Assembly: GCF_001983935.1 (NCBI RefSeq)
Contig: NZ_CP017641.1
Location: forward strand, 3,720,001-3,784,000
Reading direction: 5' to 3'
DNA from: Fuerstiella marisgermanici
Lineage (GTDB): Bacteria; Planctomycetota; Planctomycetia; Planctomycetales; Planctomycetaceae
Length of the DNA stretch: 64,000 nt
The notes under the pieces: generated by a model
Told to the model about the DNA's origin: nothing
What the model saw: the letters and a program-made list of their open reading frames with translations, nothing else
Databases searched by the model: none
Shown: positions 6,052-15,250 of the stretch, one piece after another
Layout of the letters: each line of letters starts with the position of its first letter
Position numbering within the stretch: position 1 is the stretch's first letter
Program-made: the position numbers and the translations under genes

Positions 6052-8498
6052 TGAAGTGTTTATCGTGCCGATGGTTTGCTGCATTGTTGACGTGCAGCGC
6101 GGTTCTCGCCGACTGGGACTCGCATTCGAAGTTGGTTGCGGCAGAAACCACGCCGCCATTCGTCGCAGGATTTGACCGCTTTGGGCGGCATGACGAAATC
6201 AGCGACGTTCACGCCGGCAGGTTGCTGCTGACGGAACTTAGCTGTACCGCATGCCACGCGCCATCAGGTGCCGGGCTGACTCCTAAACGTGGACCAAAGC
6301 TGGATGCCGTTGGCAGCCGCGCGAATCGAGATTGGGTTCAGCGGTATCTGATGAACCCGCAGTCGGTAAAGCCGGGGACGACGATGCCTGATGCTTTGGC
6401 AGGATTGCCGACGAAGAAGCGTCAGGAAGCGGCGCTGGCGTTGGCCGCTTTTCTTTCCGAACAGGTGCAGCCGTTTCCTGAAATTAGAGCCACGGGAGCC
6501 AATCCGGTTCCTTTTGAATTTTGGAAGCACGGGAACGCAAAACAGGGGCGAATCCTGTATCACCGCATCGGGTGCGTGGCTTGTCATGCTGCCGACGAGG
6601 ACTACGAAGTGGCCGAGATGAAGGCGTCGCCCATTGACGCGATGCTGGAACAACTGGATCCTGAAGAAATCAAAGAATTGGGACTCCTGTCGGCTGCAAG
6701 ACGCGTTGAATCCGTGCCTCACGGTGACCTTGCGGCGAAGTACTCTCACCAATCACTGACGCACTTCCTGCTGAAGCCGGAAGCCGCGCGGCCCGCCGGA
6801 CGCATGCCCGATTTTGACCTGAAGGCTGTCGATGCTGCGGACATTGCCGCGTGGTTGCTAAGCAAGCAAACTCAGGCGTCCACTTCTGGCGACGGTGATG
6901 AACAACTTGTCGCCGCTGGTCGAACACTTTTCACAAGCATCGGTTGCTCGAATTGTCACGACATCAAGGGGCTGCAGTCGCAACATAAAGCGAAGCCTCT
7001 GGCAGTTCTTCATGCAAACGCCGCGACTTCCTGCTTCGTCGCCGAGCAGCAAACGTCCGGCCAGCCGTTCTACCCGCTGGATGATGTTCAGAAGCAGACT
7101 ATCAATGCCGTGCTGGCTTCCGTCAGAGAGAACACCGCATTGGCGGATCACGATTCGGTACAGCTGACACTGCTGCAACTGAATTGTTATGCGTGCCACA
7201 CGCGAGACAAACTGGGCGGCGTCGGGCGGTTTCGCAAGGCGTACTTCGAAACAGTCGGGCATGTTGATATCGGGGACGAAGGCCGCCTGCCTCCGGCATT
7301 GACCGGCGTCGGCGGTAAGTTAACGACGTCGGCTATGAAAAACGTCTTCAGCGGCAAGGGACGCATTCGGCCACATATGTTCGTCCGCATGCCCGGTTTT
7401 CCGTCCAGGCTATTGGAACCTCTTCCCACGCTGTTTGCGAAAACCGATCAGATTGCAAATCCGCTGGCGGCGGATGCAGTTTTTAAGGTTCAGAAATCTG
7501 ACCGGTTGGTTGCCGCCGGGCGAGCCCTTATGGATTCCGGCTGCGTGCAGTGTCATTCGTTTAGCGGCGAGGCGCTACCGGGCACGGTGGGCACTGACCT
7601 ACGAGGAATGGCTGCTCGAGTGCATCCGCAGTGGTTTCATGACTTCCTGCTAAACCCAGGCAAGTTGAAGGCTCGCACGCGCATGCCGACCTTCTTTCCG
7701 AACGGCGAAAGTCAGAACAAGGATATTCTGGAAGGTGACACCGAGCAGCAGATCGCGGCGATGTGGGCGTACCTGTCAGACCTGAATCGCCAACCGCTTC
7801 CGGAAAAGATCCTGAAGGCGCGAGCTCAGGACTACGAACTCACACCGACCAAACGTCCCATTGTGCTGCGGACCTTCATGCAGCGCGCGGGGACTCATGC
7901 GATTGCTGTCGGCTTTCCGCAGAAAGTGCACTACGCGTTCGATGCGGAGACGCTATCGCTGTCGGAAGCCTGGCGCGGTCGATTTGTGGACGCAGAAGGG
8001 ACTTGGTTTGTCCGAGCGGCTCCGCCCGCTAAGCCGCTTGGCGAAACCGTGATTCCACTGCCCTCTGGTGTCGTTCTTGCCGCACTGCCGAACAGTGGAG
8101 CAGCATGGCCGACAGATGCGGAGGCAGCGAATGCAAAGTTCTCCGGCTATCGATTGGATGCCAGAGGCGTGCCCACAATGCTGTATGAAATCGGCGGAGT
8201 CACAGTAGAAGATCGAATCGAACCGCTGGAATTGCAGGGGCTAAAGCGAACGCTGACTTTGGTCCGCCGACAGCCGGATTCGCAATCGTCGACACTCTGG
8301 CTGCGACCACTCACGGGCGCGTCGTTGACGAAAGTCGGTGAAGCATCGTACCGCAACGAAACCGGTCTTGCGGTTGAAGTTGCCGTCAATGGAGGCAGTG
8401 TGAAAGGTGAGTCTCGCCGCAATGAGGGAGTCAGTGAATGGTTAGTTTCGGTCGATGTTGCAGAACAGTCCGTGATCGAGGTGCGATACTCATGGTAG
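6051..8498 (+). CDS. exported penta-heme cytochrome c-like protein
   Basis: The product is 815 residues. After a signal peptide there are five CxxCH heme c motifs: CTACH (about 65), CVACH (about 175), CSNCH (about 299), CYACH (about 379) and CVQCH (about 498). Each lies in a cytochrome c domain with later Met-containing segments (TTMPDAL, GRMPDF, RMPGF, TRMPTF) that could supply axial ligands. The last 250 residues have no heme motif and look beta-rich. The start is the ATG at 6051, overlapping the previous stop as TGATG; a GTG at 6048 is directly upstream. The gene overlaps the next one by seven bases. It would act in the periplasm, probably passing electrons from a dehydrogenase; the downstream propeller protein is a candidate partner. 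Substrate and redox partner are unknown. Confidence 0.9.
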   Translation: MKCLSCRWFAALLTCSAVLADWDSHSKLVAAETTPPFVAGFDRFGRHDEISDVHAGRLLLTELSCTACHAPSGAGLTPKRGPKLDAVGSRANRDWVQRYLMNPQSVKPGTTMPDALAGLPTKKRQEAALALAAFLSEQVQPFPEIRATGANPVPFEFWKHGNAKQGRILYHRIGCVACHAADEDYEVAEMKASPIDAMLEQLDPEEIKELGLLSAARRVESVPHGDLAAKYSHQSLTHFLLKPEAARPAGRMPDFDLKAVDAADIAAWLLSKQTQASTSGDGDEQLVAAGRTLFTSIGCSNCHDIKGLQSQHKAKPLAVLHANAATSCFVAEQQTSGQPFYPLDDVQKQTINAVLASVRENTALADHDSVQLTLLQLNCYACHTRDKLGGVGRFRKAYFETVGHVDIGDEGRLPPALTGVGGKLTTSAMKNVFSGKGRIRPHMFVRMPGFPSRLLEPLPTLFAKTDQIANPLAADAVFKVQKSDRLVAAGRALMDSGCVQCHSFSGEALPGTVGTDLRGMAARVHPQWFHDFLLNPGKLKARTRMPTFFPNGESQNKDILEGDTEQQIAAMWAYLSDLNRQPLPEKILKARAQDYELTPTKRPIVLRTFMQRAGTHAIAVGFPQKVHYAFDAETLSLSEAWRGRFVDAEGTWFVRAAPPAKPLGETVIPLPSGVVLAALPNSGAAWPTDAEAANAKFSGYRLDARGVPTMLYEIGGVTVEDRIEPLELQGLKRTLTLVRRQPDSQSSTLWLRPLTGASLTKVGEASYRNETGLAVEVAVNGGSVKGESRRNEGVSEWLVSVDVAEQSVIEVRYSW

Positions 8499-10051
8499 TT
8501 GGAAACTACGTTAGGCTGATTGGCCAACTGTCACTGGTGCTGGCAATGATCTGCAGCACGGCCGTCGCCGACGAGGACGACTTCTACAAGTTGATCTCGG
8601 TATCCACGTCACAGGCTCAAACGGATTCACGGTCGGCCAACTGGAAGCCTGCACCCGATGGCCTGGCTTTGGAAATCAGTGGCATGACGGTGCTGGACGA
8701 CCGCCGAGTCGCGGTCGCGATCCGCAAAGGCGAAATTTGGATTCTGGACGGCGTGTACGATCAGCCTCCGAAAAACGTCACCTATAAAAAGTTCGCAACA
8801 GCTCTGCACGAACCGCTTGGCCTGCTGCAGCACAATGACGCTCTGTACACATGCCAGCGTTCAGAACTGACCAGGATTCGCGATACTGATAACGACGGCA
8901 CCGCCGACGAATATCTGACCGCGGCCAAGGGCTGGGGCGTAACGGGGCACTACCACGAATACGCCTATGGGCCAAAACTCGATGGCGACGGCAACCTGTG
9001 GGTCACACTGAACATCGGACTCGGCCTGAAGGGCGATCAGCTAAAGCGAACCGTCCACCAACGTTCGCTGAATCTGCGACAGGGCCGATGGCGCGGCTGG
9101 GGCATGAAAATCACTTCGGAAGGAGACATGATTCCCGTTTGCGCAGGTATGCGTAGCCCGAGCGGTCTTGGGGCGAATGCGGCTGGCGACATGTTCTATA
9201 CGGACCAGCAAGGCAACTGGGTCGCCACCAACACGCTGCACCACATGCGGGAAGGTGCCTTCTTTCATCATGCTGAAGCGCTGGCTTCGATGGATCAGCC
9301 GGGCTCACCAATTCACGGCGTCCACAAAATCCCCAATGGCGTTCCGTTTCCACAAGCGCTCACTCAGTTTCCTCAACTGAAACCACCGGCCGTATGGTTC
9401 CCGTACAAAAAGATGGGGCAGTCAACGACCGACATCATGTTGGACGACAGTGGCGGAAAGTTTGGCCCGTTTGCCGGCCAGCTGTTCGTCGGCGAATTCA
9501 CTCAGGCATCCGTCAGCCGCGTGTTTCTGGAGAAAGTGAACGGCGAATATCAGGGAGCCTGCTTTCCATTTCGATCAGGCTTCGCGTCGGCGGTGCTAAG
9601 GCTGGCTCAGGGAACGGACGGCAGCATGTTTGCCGGGCTGACAAATCGTGGCTGGAGTAGCCTGGGTACGGCGTCGTACGGTTTGCAGCGTCTGGTGTGG
9701 ACGGGCCGAATGCCGTTTGAAATCAAAGAAATGAGAGCCCAGCCGGACGGTTTCGAACTGGTGTTTACCAAACCTGTTTCGCGAGAATCCGCCGCGAACC
9801 TGAATTCATGGGCCATGAGCAGCCACACGTATCTGTATCATTCCGCCTATGGCAGCGACGAAATTCAGAAGAAGAAGCTGGCCATCAAAGATGCGGTTGT
9901 GTCAGACGATGGGCTAAGCGTTCGTCTGACCATCGATGGACTGCGACCGTTGTTTGTGCACGAATTGCACGCGGAAGGACTTCGCAGTCAGGACGACGAA
10001 CCATTGCTGCATCCCCACGCCTATTACACGTTAAATCAGATACCGCAATAA
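8492..10051 (+). CDS. exported beta-propeller protein (membrane-bound dehydrogenase type)
   Basis: The product is 519 residues from the ATG at 8492, which overlaps the previous stop (ATGGTAG). Residues 1-27 form a signal peptide (LIGQLSLVLAMICSTAVA). The body resembles the soluble sugar dehydrogenase/propeller proteins frequent in planctomycetes: GLALEISGMTVLDDRRVAVAIRKGEIWIL near residue 60, HEPLGLL, then DTDNDGTADEYLTAAKGWGVTGHYHEYAYGP, WGMKITSEGDMIPVCAGMRSPSGLGAN and FYTDQQGNWV. The C-terminal 110 residues form a separate beta domain starting near FELVFTKPVS. No CxxCH is present, so electrons, if transferred, would go to another protein, and the penta-heme protein encoded just upstream is the obvious candidate. 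Cofactor and substrate are not shown by the sequence. Confidence 0.8.
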   Translation: MVVGNYVRLIGQLSLVLAMICSTAVADEDDFYKLISVSTSQAQTDSRSANWKPAPDGLALEISGMTVLDDRRVAVAIRKGEIWILDGVYDQPPKNVTYKKFATALHEPLGLLQHNDALYTCQRSELTRIRDTDNDGTADEYLTAAKGWGVTGHYHEYAYGPKLDGDGNLWVTLNIGLGLKGDQLKRTVHQRSLNLRQGRWRGWGMKITSEGDMIPVCAGMRSPSGLGANAAGDMFYTDQQGNWVATNTLHHMREGAFFHHAEALASMDQPGSPIHGVHKIPNGVPFPQALTQFPQLKPPAVWFPYKKMGQSTTDIMLDDSGGKFGPFAGQLFVGEFTQASVSRVFLEKVNGEYQGACFPFRSGFASAVLRLAQGTDGSMFAGLTNRGWSSLGTASYGLQRLVWTGRMPFEIKEMRAQPDGFELVFTKPVSRESAANLNSWAMSSHTYLYHSAYGSDEIQKKKLAIKDAVVSDDGLSVRLTIDGLRPLFVHELHAEGLRSQDDEPLLHPHAYYTLNQIPQ

Positions 10052-10057
10052 TCATTG

Positions 10058-10954
10058 ATGTTCGGTAACCAAACAATCATCGTCCTCGCAGGCACTTTGC
10101 TGCTGGGAGTCGCGGCCGGCATGGTCGGCACCTTCGCCGTGTTGCGCCGTCGAGCACTCATGGGGGACGTGATCGCTCATTCGGCCCTCCCCGGCTTGTG
10201 CATCGCATTTCTGGTGTTTCATTCGCGTGCGATTCTTGTGCTGTTGGCCGGCGCGTTGCTAAGCGGACTGCTGGGAGCGTTTGTGGTGTCGTTAATGAAG
10301 CGACACACAGCGCTGCGTGAAGATGCCATTCAGGGAATCGTGCTGAGCGTATTTTACGGCGGCGGCATCGCTTTAACTCGATCCATCCAGAATCGCTATC
10401 GCAACGAATCCGGTGCCGACCTGGAAGCGTTTATCATCGGCCGAGCAGCCACAATGTTGCGCAGCGATGTCTATCAGATTGCGGCTGTCACCATTGTGAC
10501 GGCGGTGATCGTGCTGTTGTTGTACAAAGAACTGAAGCTGGTCAGTTTTGACGAACAGTTTTGCCGAGTTCAGGGCTGGTCGGCGGGTGGTCTCGACCTG
10601 CTGCTGATGGTCTTAACGGCCGTGACCGTCGTGGTTGGCCTGCCGTCGGTAGGTGTCGTGTTGACGGCCGCTTTGCTGATTATACCTCCAGCCGCAGCGC
10701 GGTTCTGGACCGATCGACTGTCCAAAATGATGATGATATCCTGCACGTTCGGCGGATTGTCCGGCGTGACCGGTACGTTGATCAGTGCTCGATTTGACGG
10801 TCTGCCGACTGGCCCACTCATCGTGCTGACGTCGACGGCAATCTTCCTGCTGTCATGGCTGCTGGCACCACATCGCGGCGTGCTGTGGAACTCTAACGAT
10901 GTGCAGGATTTAGTGCTTGATGCCACCATGCCGGACCACGGAGGCAAGTCATGA
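10058..10954 (+). CDS. metal ABC transporter permease (ABC-3 family)
   Basis: The product is 298 residues, the normal length of ZnuB/MntB/TroC-type permeases, and has about eight hydrophobic segments. Family signatures include VLRRRALMGDVIAHSALPGLCIAF (about 28-50), EDAIQGIVLSVFYGGGIAL (about 88-107), and VVVGLPSVGVVLTAALLIIPPAAARFWTDRL near 190-222. It imports manganese, zinc or iron together with an ATPase and a binding protein; the metal cannot be told from sequence. The start is the ATG at 10058; a TTG at 10055 is directly before it. The stop overlaps the next permease gene as ATGA. The partner ATPase and solute-binding protein are not encoded next to it: the gene just upstream is the propeller protein. 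Confidence 0.9.
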   Translation: MFGNQTIIVLAGTLLLGVAAGMVGTFAVLRRRALMGDVIAHSALPGLCIAFLVFHSRAILVLLAGALLSGLLGAFVVSLMKRHTALREDAIQGIVLSVFYGGGIALTRSIQNRYRNESGADLEAFIIGRAATMLRSDVYQIAAVTIVTAVIVLLLYKELKLVSFDEQFCRVQGWSAGGLDLLLMVLTAVTVVVGLPSVGVVLTAALLIIPPAAARFWTDRLSKMMMISCTFGGLSGVTGTLISARFDGLPTGPLIVLTSTAIFLLSWLLAPHRGVLWNSNDVQDLVLDATMPDHGGKS

Positions 10955-12369
10955 CACTGAACCATTTCGGTGCAGGTTTTACCTCCCTCGCGGCGCGGAC
11001 TCCGATTCCATTTCAGCAGCAGACAGATGCGGTTGCTCAGTGGATGAATCTTCCCGCATCTGACGTACAGAACGCCTTCTGGACGATCGCGGTGGGTTCG
11101 CTGTGTGCCGCGTGCTGTGCATTGGTGGGATGTTTTCTGCTGCTGCGAAGAATGAGTCTCCTTGGCGATGCGTTAAGTCATTCCGTCCTGGCGGGTATCG
11201 CCGGTGTGTATCTGGTGACAGGAAATGTCGAACCAGTTCCCATGCTGATCGGCGCGCTAATCGCCGGGATAACGACCGCCGTGTTGACTCAGTTCGTTCA
11301 CAAGTCGGCCGCCGTACCGGAAGATGCCAGCATTGGAATCGTCTTCACATCGATGTTCGCTTTTGGTGTTGTGGTCGTGTCACAAGCGGAGCACGTCCAC
11401 CTTGATCTCGACTGCGTCCTGTTCGGCGACCTCGCCTTCGCCGGCGTTGATCTAAGTCCAAACTTTGGCTGGCTGCTTCCGGATTCCTTTCGCAGCCTGA
11501 TCCCAGCCTTGCTGGTCACGCTCACGTTTTTGGCCGTCTTCTGGAAAGAACTACGACTTACGTCCTTCGACCCAACGCTCGCGGTCACACTCGGCTTCAG
11601 CGCGGGCATGATGCATTATCTGCTGACCACGGTCGTAGCTGTGGTGACGGTATCAGCCATGCAGGTTGTCGGCCTGCTGGTGGTGGCGATGCTGATTGTG
11701 CCAGCCGCGGTGGCCCGCCTTCTGACAGACCGGTTATCCACGATGTTATGGCTGGCTTGCACAATCGGCGTGGTCTCGACCACGGGCGGTTACCTGCTGG
11801 CTGTGCGTTGGGATTCATCAGCGGCCGGGTTGATGGCTGTGGTCGCCGGATTGCTGCTGGTCACCGCGATCATTGTGTCGCCAAAGAATGGCTTACTGGG
11901 CCGCGCTTATCGTTCGGCCAAACTGCGAGTTCGTATTTGCGCAGAAGACGTTTTGGCGGGCCTTTTCCGTCGCCAGGAACGCAGCAAGTCGCCAACGGAA
12001 TTTGCGAACGCCTCATTTGCCGAATGCCACGCGATGGCAGGTAACGGCTTACTGGCCGGTGCCGCCGTCCGCTGGCTGCGTGGTCGGCGCCTGCTTAAAC
12101 AGGACGGATCGCTGCTTTCGCTAACTGATCGAGGGGCCACGTACGCTCAATCGCTGGTCCGATCGCACCGTCTTTGGGAATCGTACCTTCAGGAAAAGTT
12201 TGACCTGCCGGCCGACCATCTTCACGACCCGGCGGAAACGATGGAACACTTTATCGGCCCGGACATGCAGCAAAAAATCACCAAAGAACTGGCCGCTCCC
12301 GCCAAAGACCCTCACGGCCGGGCCATCCCCGGTACGCACCGGGAGGCGGATGGCGTGGCTGGCGAGTGA
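10951..12369 (+). CDS. metal ABC permease fused to DtxR/MntR-like regulator module
   Basis: The product is 472 residues, about 170 longer than a simple ABC-3 permease. Residues 40-315 are the permease (LLLRRMSLLGDALSHSVLAGIAG at about 63-85, EDASIGIVFTSMFAFGVVVV, MQVVGLLVVAMLIVPAAVARLLTDRL at about 237-262). After the last membrane segment, residues about 326-396 look like a winged helix (ending LLSLTDRGATYAQSLV), and about 400-460 match the DtxR/MntR metal-binding and dimerisation domain: RSHRLWESYLQEKFDL, then HDPAETMEH and DPHGRAIP. In free DtxR/MntR proteins the same His/Glu segments bind Mn or Fe and trigger DNA binding. Here the module would sit in the cytoplasm at the transporter, perhaps sensing metal and gating transport. 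Similar fusions exist in other bacteria, but their function is inferred. The last 12 residues are unmatched. Confidence 0.9.
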   Translation: MTLNHFGAGFTSLAARTPIPFQQQTDAVAQWMNLPASDVQNAFWTIAVGSLCAACCALVGCFLLLRRMSLLGDALSHSVLAGIAGVYLVTGNVEPVPMLIGALIAGITTAVLTQFVHKSAAVPEDASIGIVFTSMFAFGVVVVSQAEHVHLDLDCVLFGDLAFAGVDLSPNFGWLLPDSFRSLIPALLVTLTFLAVFWKELRLTSFDPTLAVTLGFSAGMMHYLLTTVVAVVTVSAMQVVGLLVVAMLIVPAAVARLLTDRLSTMLWLACTIGVVSTTGGYLLAVRWDSSAAGLMAVVAGLLLVTAIIVSPKNGLLGRAYRSAKLRVRICAEDVLAGLFRRQERSKSPTEFANASFAECHAMAGNGLLAGAAVRWLRGRRLLKQDGSLLSLTDRGATYAQSLVRSHRLWESYLQEKFDLPADHLHDPAETMEHFIGPDMQQKITKELAAPAKDPHGRAIPGTHREADGVAGE

Positions 12370-12499
12370 GCGGAACGCGCGCGGAATCGCCGGCGGTGCT
12401 CTCGTTGTTCGCTGTAGGTGAGAGCAAGGTGAAAAGTGGTTGCCGGTCATTGGGGTCCGCAGCTGAGGCAGCTTCCGCTTCACCCACGCGGCGACGGAT

Positions 12500-13450
12500 T
12501 CAGATTCCGGGATCCGTCTTTTCCAGGTGCGTTTTGATTTCTGAAATCGCCGTAACGGCTACGCTGCGCAGGCGGTCCATTTCGTCGATGGTTGCCACCA
12601 TTTCTTCAAACTTGGCGGGCGCTTCTCCACGAGCATCTTTTTGAGCCACGGCGAGATCCATGATATGCAGCTGCTGTTGCAATCGCGTACTCGCCAGTTC
12701 GACCAGTGGTCGCGTGCTGCGGCGAATCTTCTTGCCCAGGTCCTGCAACGTTTCCCGTTCGTGGATTCGGACGGCAGAACTAAGGCCGCGGCGAGTAGTC
12801 CGAATTTGCTTCTTCGCAAGTTCTTCTTCGTTAACCAGTCGCCCCAGGGGCGCGTCGACTCGGCGAGTCCCCGATTTCGCAACGCGCGCTTTTTCCAGCA
12901 CAGCAGCCACTTTTTTCGATTGCGGGCACTGCTCAACACCCTTTTCCAGCAGCTTGATGGCCTGCGTCAGGTTATTCATTTCAATGTACATGTTGCCGAG
13001 ATTTGTATAAGCCTCAGCCATTGCCGGATCCAGCTTGATGGCTTCCTTATACGCGGAGACCGCCATCGAATTCATTTTGAGTGCCTTCTGAGCGATCGCC
13101 AGGTTGTAGTAGCCTGACGCGGATTTCTTATCGCGGTGGATGGCCTTGCGCAGCGATTTCGTCGCGCCGTGGTGATCGCCTAACGTATTTTGAACCGCGC
13201 CTAAATTGGCCCACGCTGTCGCGTTGGTGGGGTCCATGCGAGTCAACTGTTCGAAGGCCGCTTTGGCTTCTTCAAACTTCTTCGACATGAACAGAACCAT
13301 GCCCAGCAATTCCTGACCTTCGCGATTTTCGACGTTTTGCTCCATGAATGTGTGGAGTAGCTTCGATGCGTCGGCGACTTTGCGTTCTCGCAGAAGTTGG
13401 CGAGCGACCTGGAGTGGTTGAGCGGCGGCAGAATCTGAAGTCATCTTCAT
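12500..13450 (-). CDS. TPR-repeat protein
   Basis: The product is 316 residues from the ATG at 13450 (MKMTSDS); an ATG at 13444 is an alternative, and an upstream TTG at 13534 would add 28 unlikely residues. About five tetratricopeptide repeats occupy residues 15-190. Clear ones are EGQELLGMVLFMSKKFEEAKAAFEQLTRMDP, ATAWANLGAVQNTLGDHHGATKSLRKAIHRD, ASGYYNLAIAQKALKMNSMAVSAYKEAIKLDP and AEAYTNLGNMYIEMNNLTQAIKLLEKGVEQCP. The remaining 120 residues are basic and helical (KKQIRTTRRGLSSAVRIHERETLQDLGKKIRRSTRPLVELA), possibly a coiled-coil or binding segment. No signal peptide is visible. TPR arrays mediate protein-protein contacts; the partner is unknown. The gene is divergent from htrA. Confidence 0.85.
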   Translation of the reverse strand: MKMTSDSAAAQPLQVARQLLRERKVADASKLLHTFMEQNVENREGQELLGMVLFMSKKFEEAKAAFEQLTRMDPTNATAWANLGAVQNTLGDHHGATKSLRKAIHRDKKSASGYYNLAIAQKALKMNSMAVSAYKEAIKLDPAMAEAYTNLGNMYIEMNNLTQAIKLLEKGVEQCPQSKKVAAVLEKARVAKSGTRRVDAPLGRLVNEEELAKKQIRTTRRGLSSAVRIHERETLQDLGKKIRRSTRPLVELASTRLQQQLHIMDLAVAQKDARGEAPAKFEEMVATIDEMDRLRSVAVTAISEIKTHLEKTDPGI

Positions 13451-13807
13451 TCGTCCCGAAGGCGGTTGAAGCGTCCGATCCTGCAGCAAATGTTGCCGAT
13501 GAGGCGCTGCTGCAGGAGTTTCCTGCGGGCGCAAGGTCAGTTTTCAAGGCCTGGATGTCGCTGGCGACTTGCCCTGATTGTTTCAATTTAGCCATCTGCC
13601 AGGACTGCGTCGACCGCAAACAGACAAAGTTAGCCTTACAGGACAAAGCTACCTAAGTTAACGCCATAGCAACATAGTTAAAGTTTGCGTCGCCCTACAC
13701 CAGTGTTCAAGCGGCATTTTCGTGACTGCCGAAACTTCACCTGTCCATCCGACACAACCGGATGTCATTGCTTCCAGAGACATAGGTGAAGAAGGCGCAG
13801 GTTCTGC
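13451..13807. other. divergent intergenic region, TPR gene / htrA
   Basis: This stretch of 357 bases lies between the divergent starts of the TPR gene and the htrA-type gene and must hold both promoters. I see no tRNA, strong hairpin or repeat in it. Open frames here lack any family pattern. Confidence 0.5.
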
Positions 13808-15235
13808 ATGTATCCAAATCGGCAAAGACTTGGCGCATTTCTTCTGATTTGCTTCATCCACTCACTGACCGTCAGCGCGGTCAATGCCTCTGACGACGCG
13901 CGCCAAACACCGCTGGTCAAGGCGGTGCAGAAGTGTCAGGAATCCGTGGTGAACATTCACACGGAAAAGAACAGCAAGGAAGACACCGAGTCGCGTTTCT
14001 TCACTCCGAAGCCCAGGCGAGTGACCGGAATGGGCACGGGGATCGTCGTCGACGAACGCGGCTACATCGTGACAAACTATCACGTGATTCACGACGTGGA
14101 TCAAATCACCGTCACGCTTCGAAATGGCGACCTGCTGGATGCCAGCCCGGTGTCCTTCGACCGCAAACAGGATCTGGCAATCATTCGCGTCAAGTCGCCA
14201 AAGCCACTTCCCGTGATGGACATGGGAGTGTCCTCGGACGTCATGCTGGCCGAACAAGTCTTTGCGATTGGCAACGCTTTCGGATACGAACACACGGTCA
14301 CTGACGGCATCGTGAGTGCCATTGGTCGCGATGTGGAAGTGGACGAAACTCAGTCTTACGAAAATCTGCTTCAAACCAGTGCGGCAATCAACCCCGGTAA
14401 CAGCGGTGGCCCACTGCTGAACTTGAACGGCGAAGTCATCGGCATCAACGTGGCCATTCGCGCCGGAGCTCAACGAATCGGGTTTGCCATTCCCATCGAC
14501 GACGCTCGACGCACGGTCGCCCGCCTGCTTAGCACCGAACGTCTGAATGGTCTTTCGCACGGCGTGTTCGCCACCGATGTTCAGGTGAACAACGAAAAGC
14601 GTCTGGTGATCGATACCGTCACACCAGGCAGTGCGGCGGCAATCTGCGGTCTGCAAAAGGGCGATACCGTGACGACTGTGCGAGGTATCAACATTGCCGA
14701 TAACGCAGACTGGGAACGCAGCCTGCTGGACATACCTGTCGGACGAAAGCTGGATGTCGAACTGCTTCGCGACGGACAACCCGTGTCGCTGACGTTTACC
14801 GTTGGCGGCGGTACGAATTCTCGCAATGTCGCGAGTAATTCAAATTCATCGACCGCCGTGAAGACGGTCTCAACCGCCCGGCCCGCAAACACTTCGACCG
14901 CACGGACCACGTCCGCTCGTCAGAAAACACGACAACTGCTGGGTCTTCAACTGGCACTGCTGACACCAAACGAAACAGCCGCTCTGGTTTCGACCTACAT
15001 CGGCGGAGTGAAATACAGCGGCGGGATGAAGATCGTGGGCGTCGATCGAGGCAGCAAAGCCGAACGACATGGCATTCGCAAAGGCGATCTGCTGCTGGGT
15101 CTGGATCGATTCGAAACACTGAACGATCGCAACCTGACATACATTCTGCAGGACAGCCGCCTGGCGAAGATGAAGACTCTGGAATTTCAGATCTTCCGAG
15201 ACGGCAAGGCACTGGAAGGTCAAATCGACCTGTAA
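13808..15235 (+). CDS. HtrA/DegP-type serine protease with two PDZ domains
   Basis: The product is 475 residues. Residues 1-27 form a signal peptide. The trypsin-like domain carries the catalytic triad: His92 in TNYHVIHDVD, Asp122 in RKQDLAIIRV, and Ser199 in NPGNSGGP. A first PDZ domain follows at about 250-335 (VIDTVTPGSAAAICGLQKGD) and a second at about 385-475 (GVDRGSKAERHGIRKGDLLLGLD), joined by a Ser/Thr-rich linker (about 338-375). This is the layout of periplasmic DegP/DegQ quality-control proteases, which degrade or refold damaged exported proteins. It ends 15 bases from the convergent DUF805-SRPBCC gene. A heat- or envelope-stress promoter is plausible in the 357-base gap upstream, but I saw no defined motif. 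Confidence 0.93.
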   Translation: MYPNRQRLGAFLLICFIHSLTVSAVNASDDARQTPLVKAVQKCQESVVNIHTEKNSKEDTESRFFTPKPRRVTGMGTGIVVDERGYIVTNYHVIHDVDQITVTLRNGDLLDASPVSFDRKQDLAIIRVKSPKPLPVMDMGVSSDVMLAEQVFAIGNAFGYEHTVTDGIVSAIGRDVEVDETQSYENLLQTSAAINPGNSGGPLLNLNGEVIGINVAIRAGAQRIGFAIPIDDARRTVARLLSTERLNGLSHGVFATDVQVNNEKRLVIDTVTPGSAAAICGLQKGDTVTTVRGINIADNADWERSLLDIPVGRKLDVELLRDGQPVSLTFTVGGGTNSRNVASNSNSSTAVKTVSTARPANTSTARTTSARQKTRQLLGLQLALLTPNETAALVSTYIGGVKYSGGMKIVGVDRGSKAERHGIRKGDLLLGLDRFETLNDRNLTYILQDSRLAKMKTLEFQIFRDGKALEGQIDL

Positions 15236-15250
15236 GCCGCACGGCAGCAC

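Noticed and set aside
5455-6159. Open frame of 234 codons on the reverse strand over the DJ-1 gene
   Set aside because: It is the antisense of a recognisable DJ-1/PfpI protein and has no signature of its own.
13862-14779. Open frame of 305 codons on the reverse strand, antisense to the htrA-type gene
   Set aside because: It is an antisense shadow of a clear protease gene and has no family pattern.
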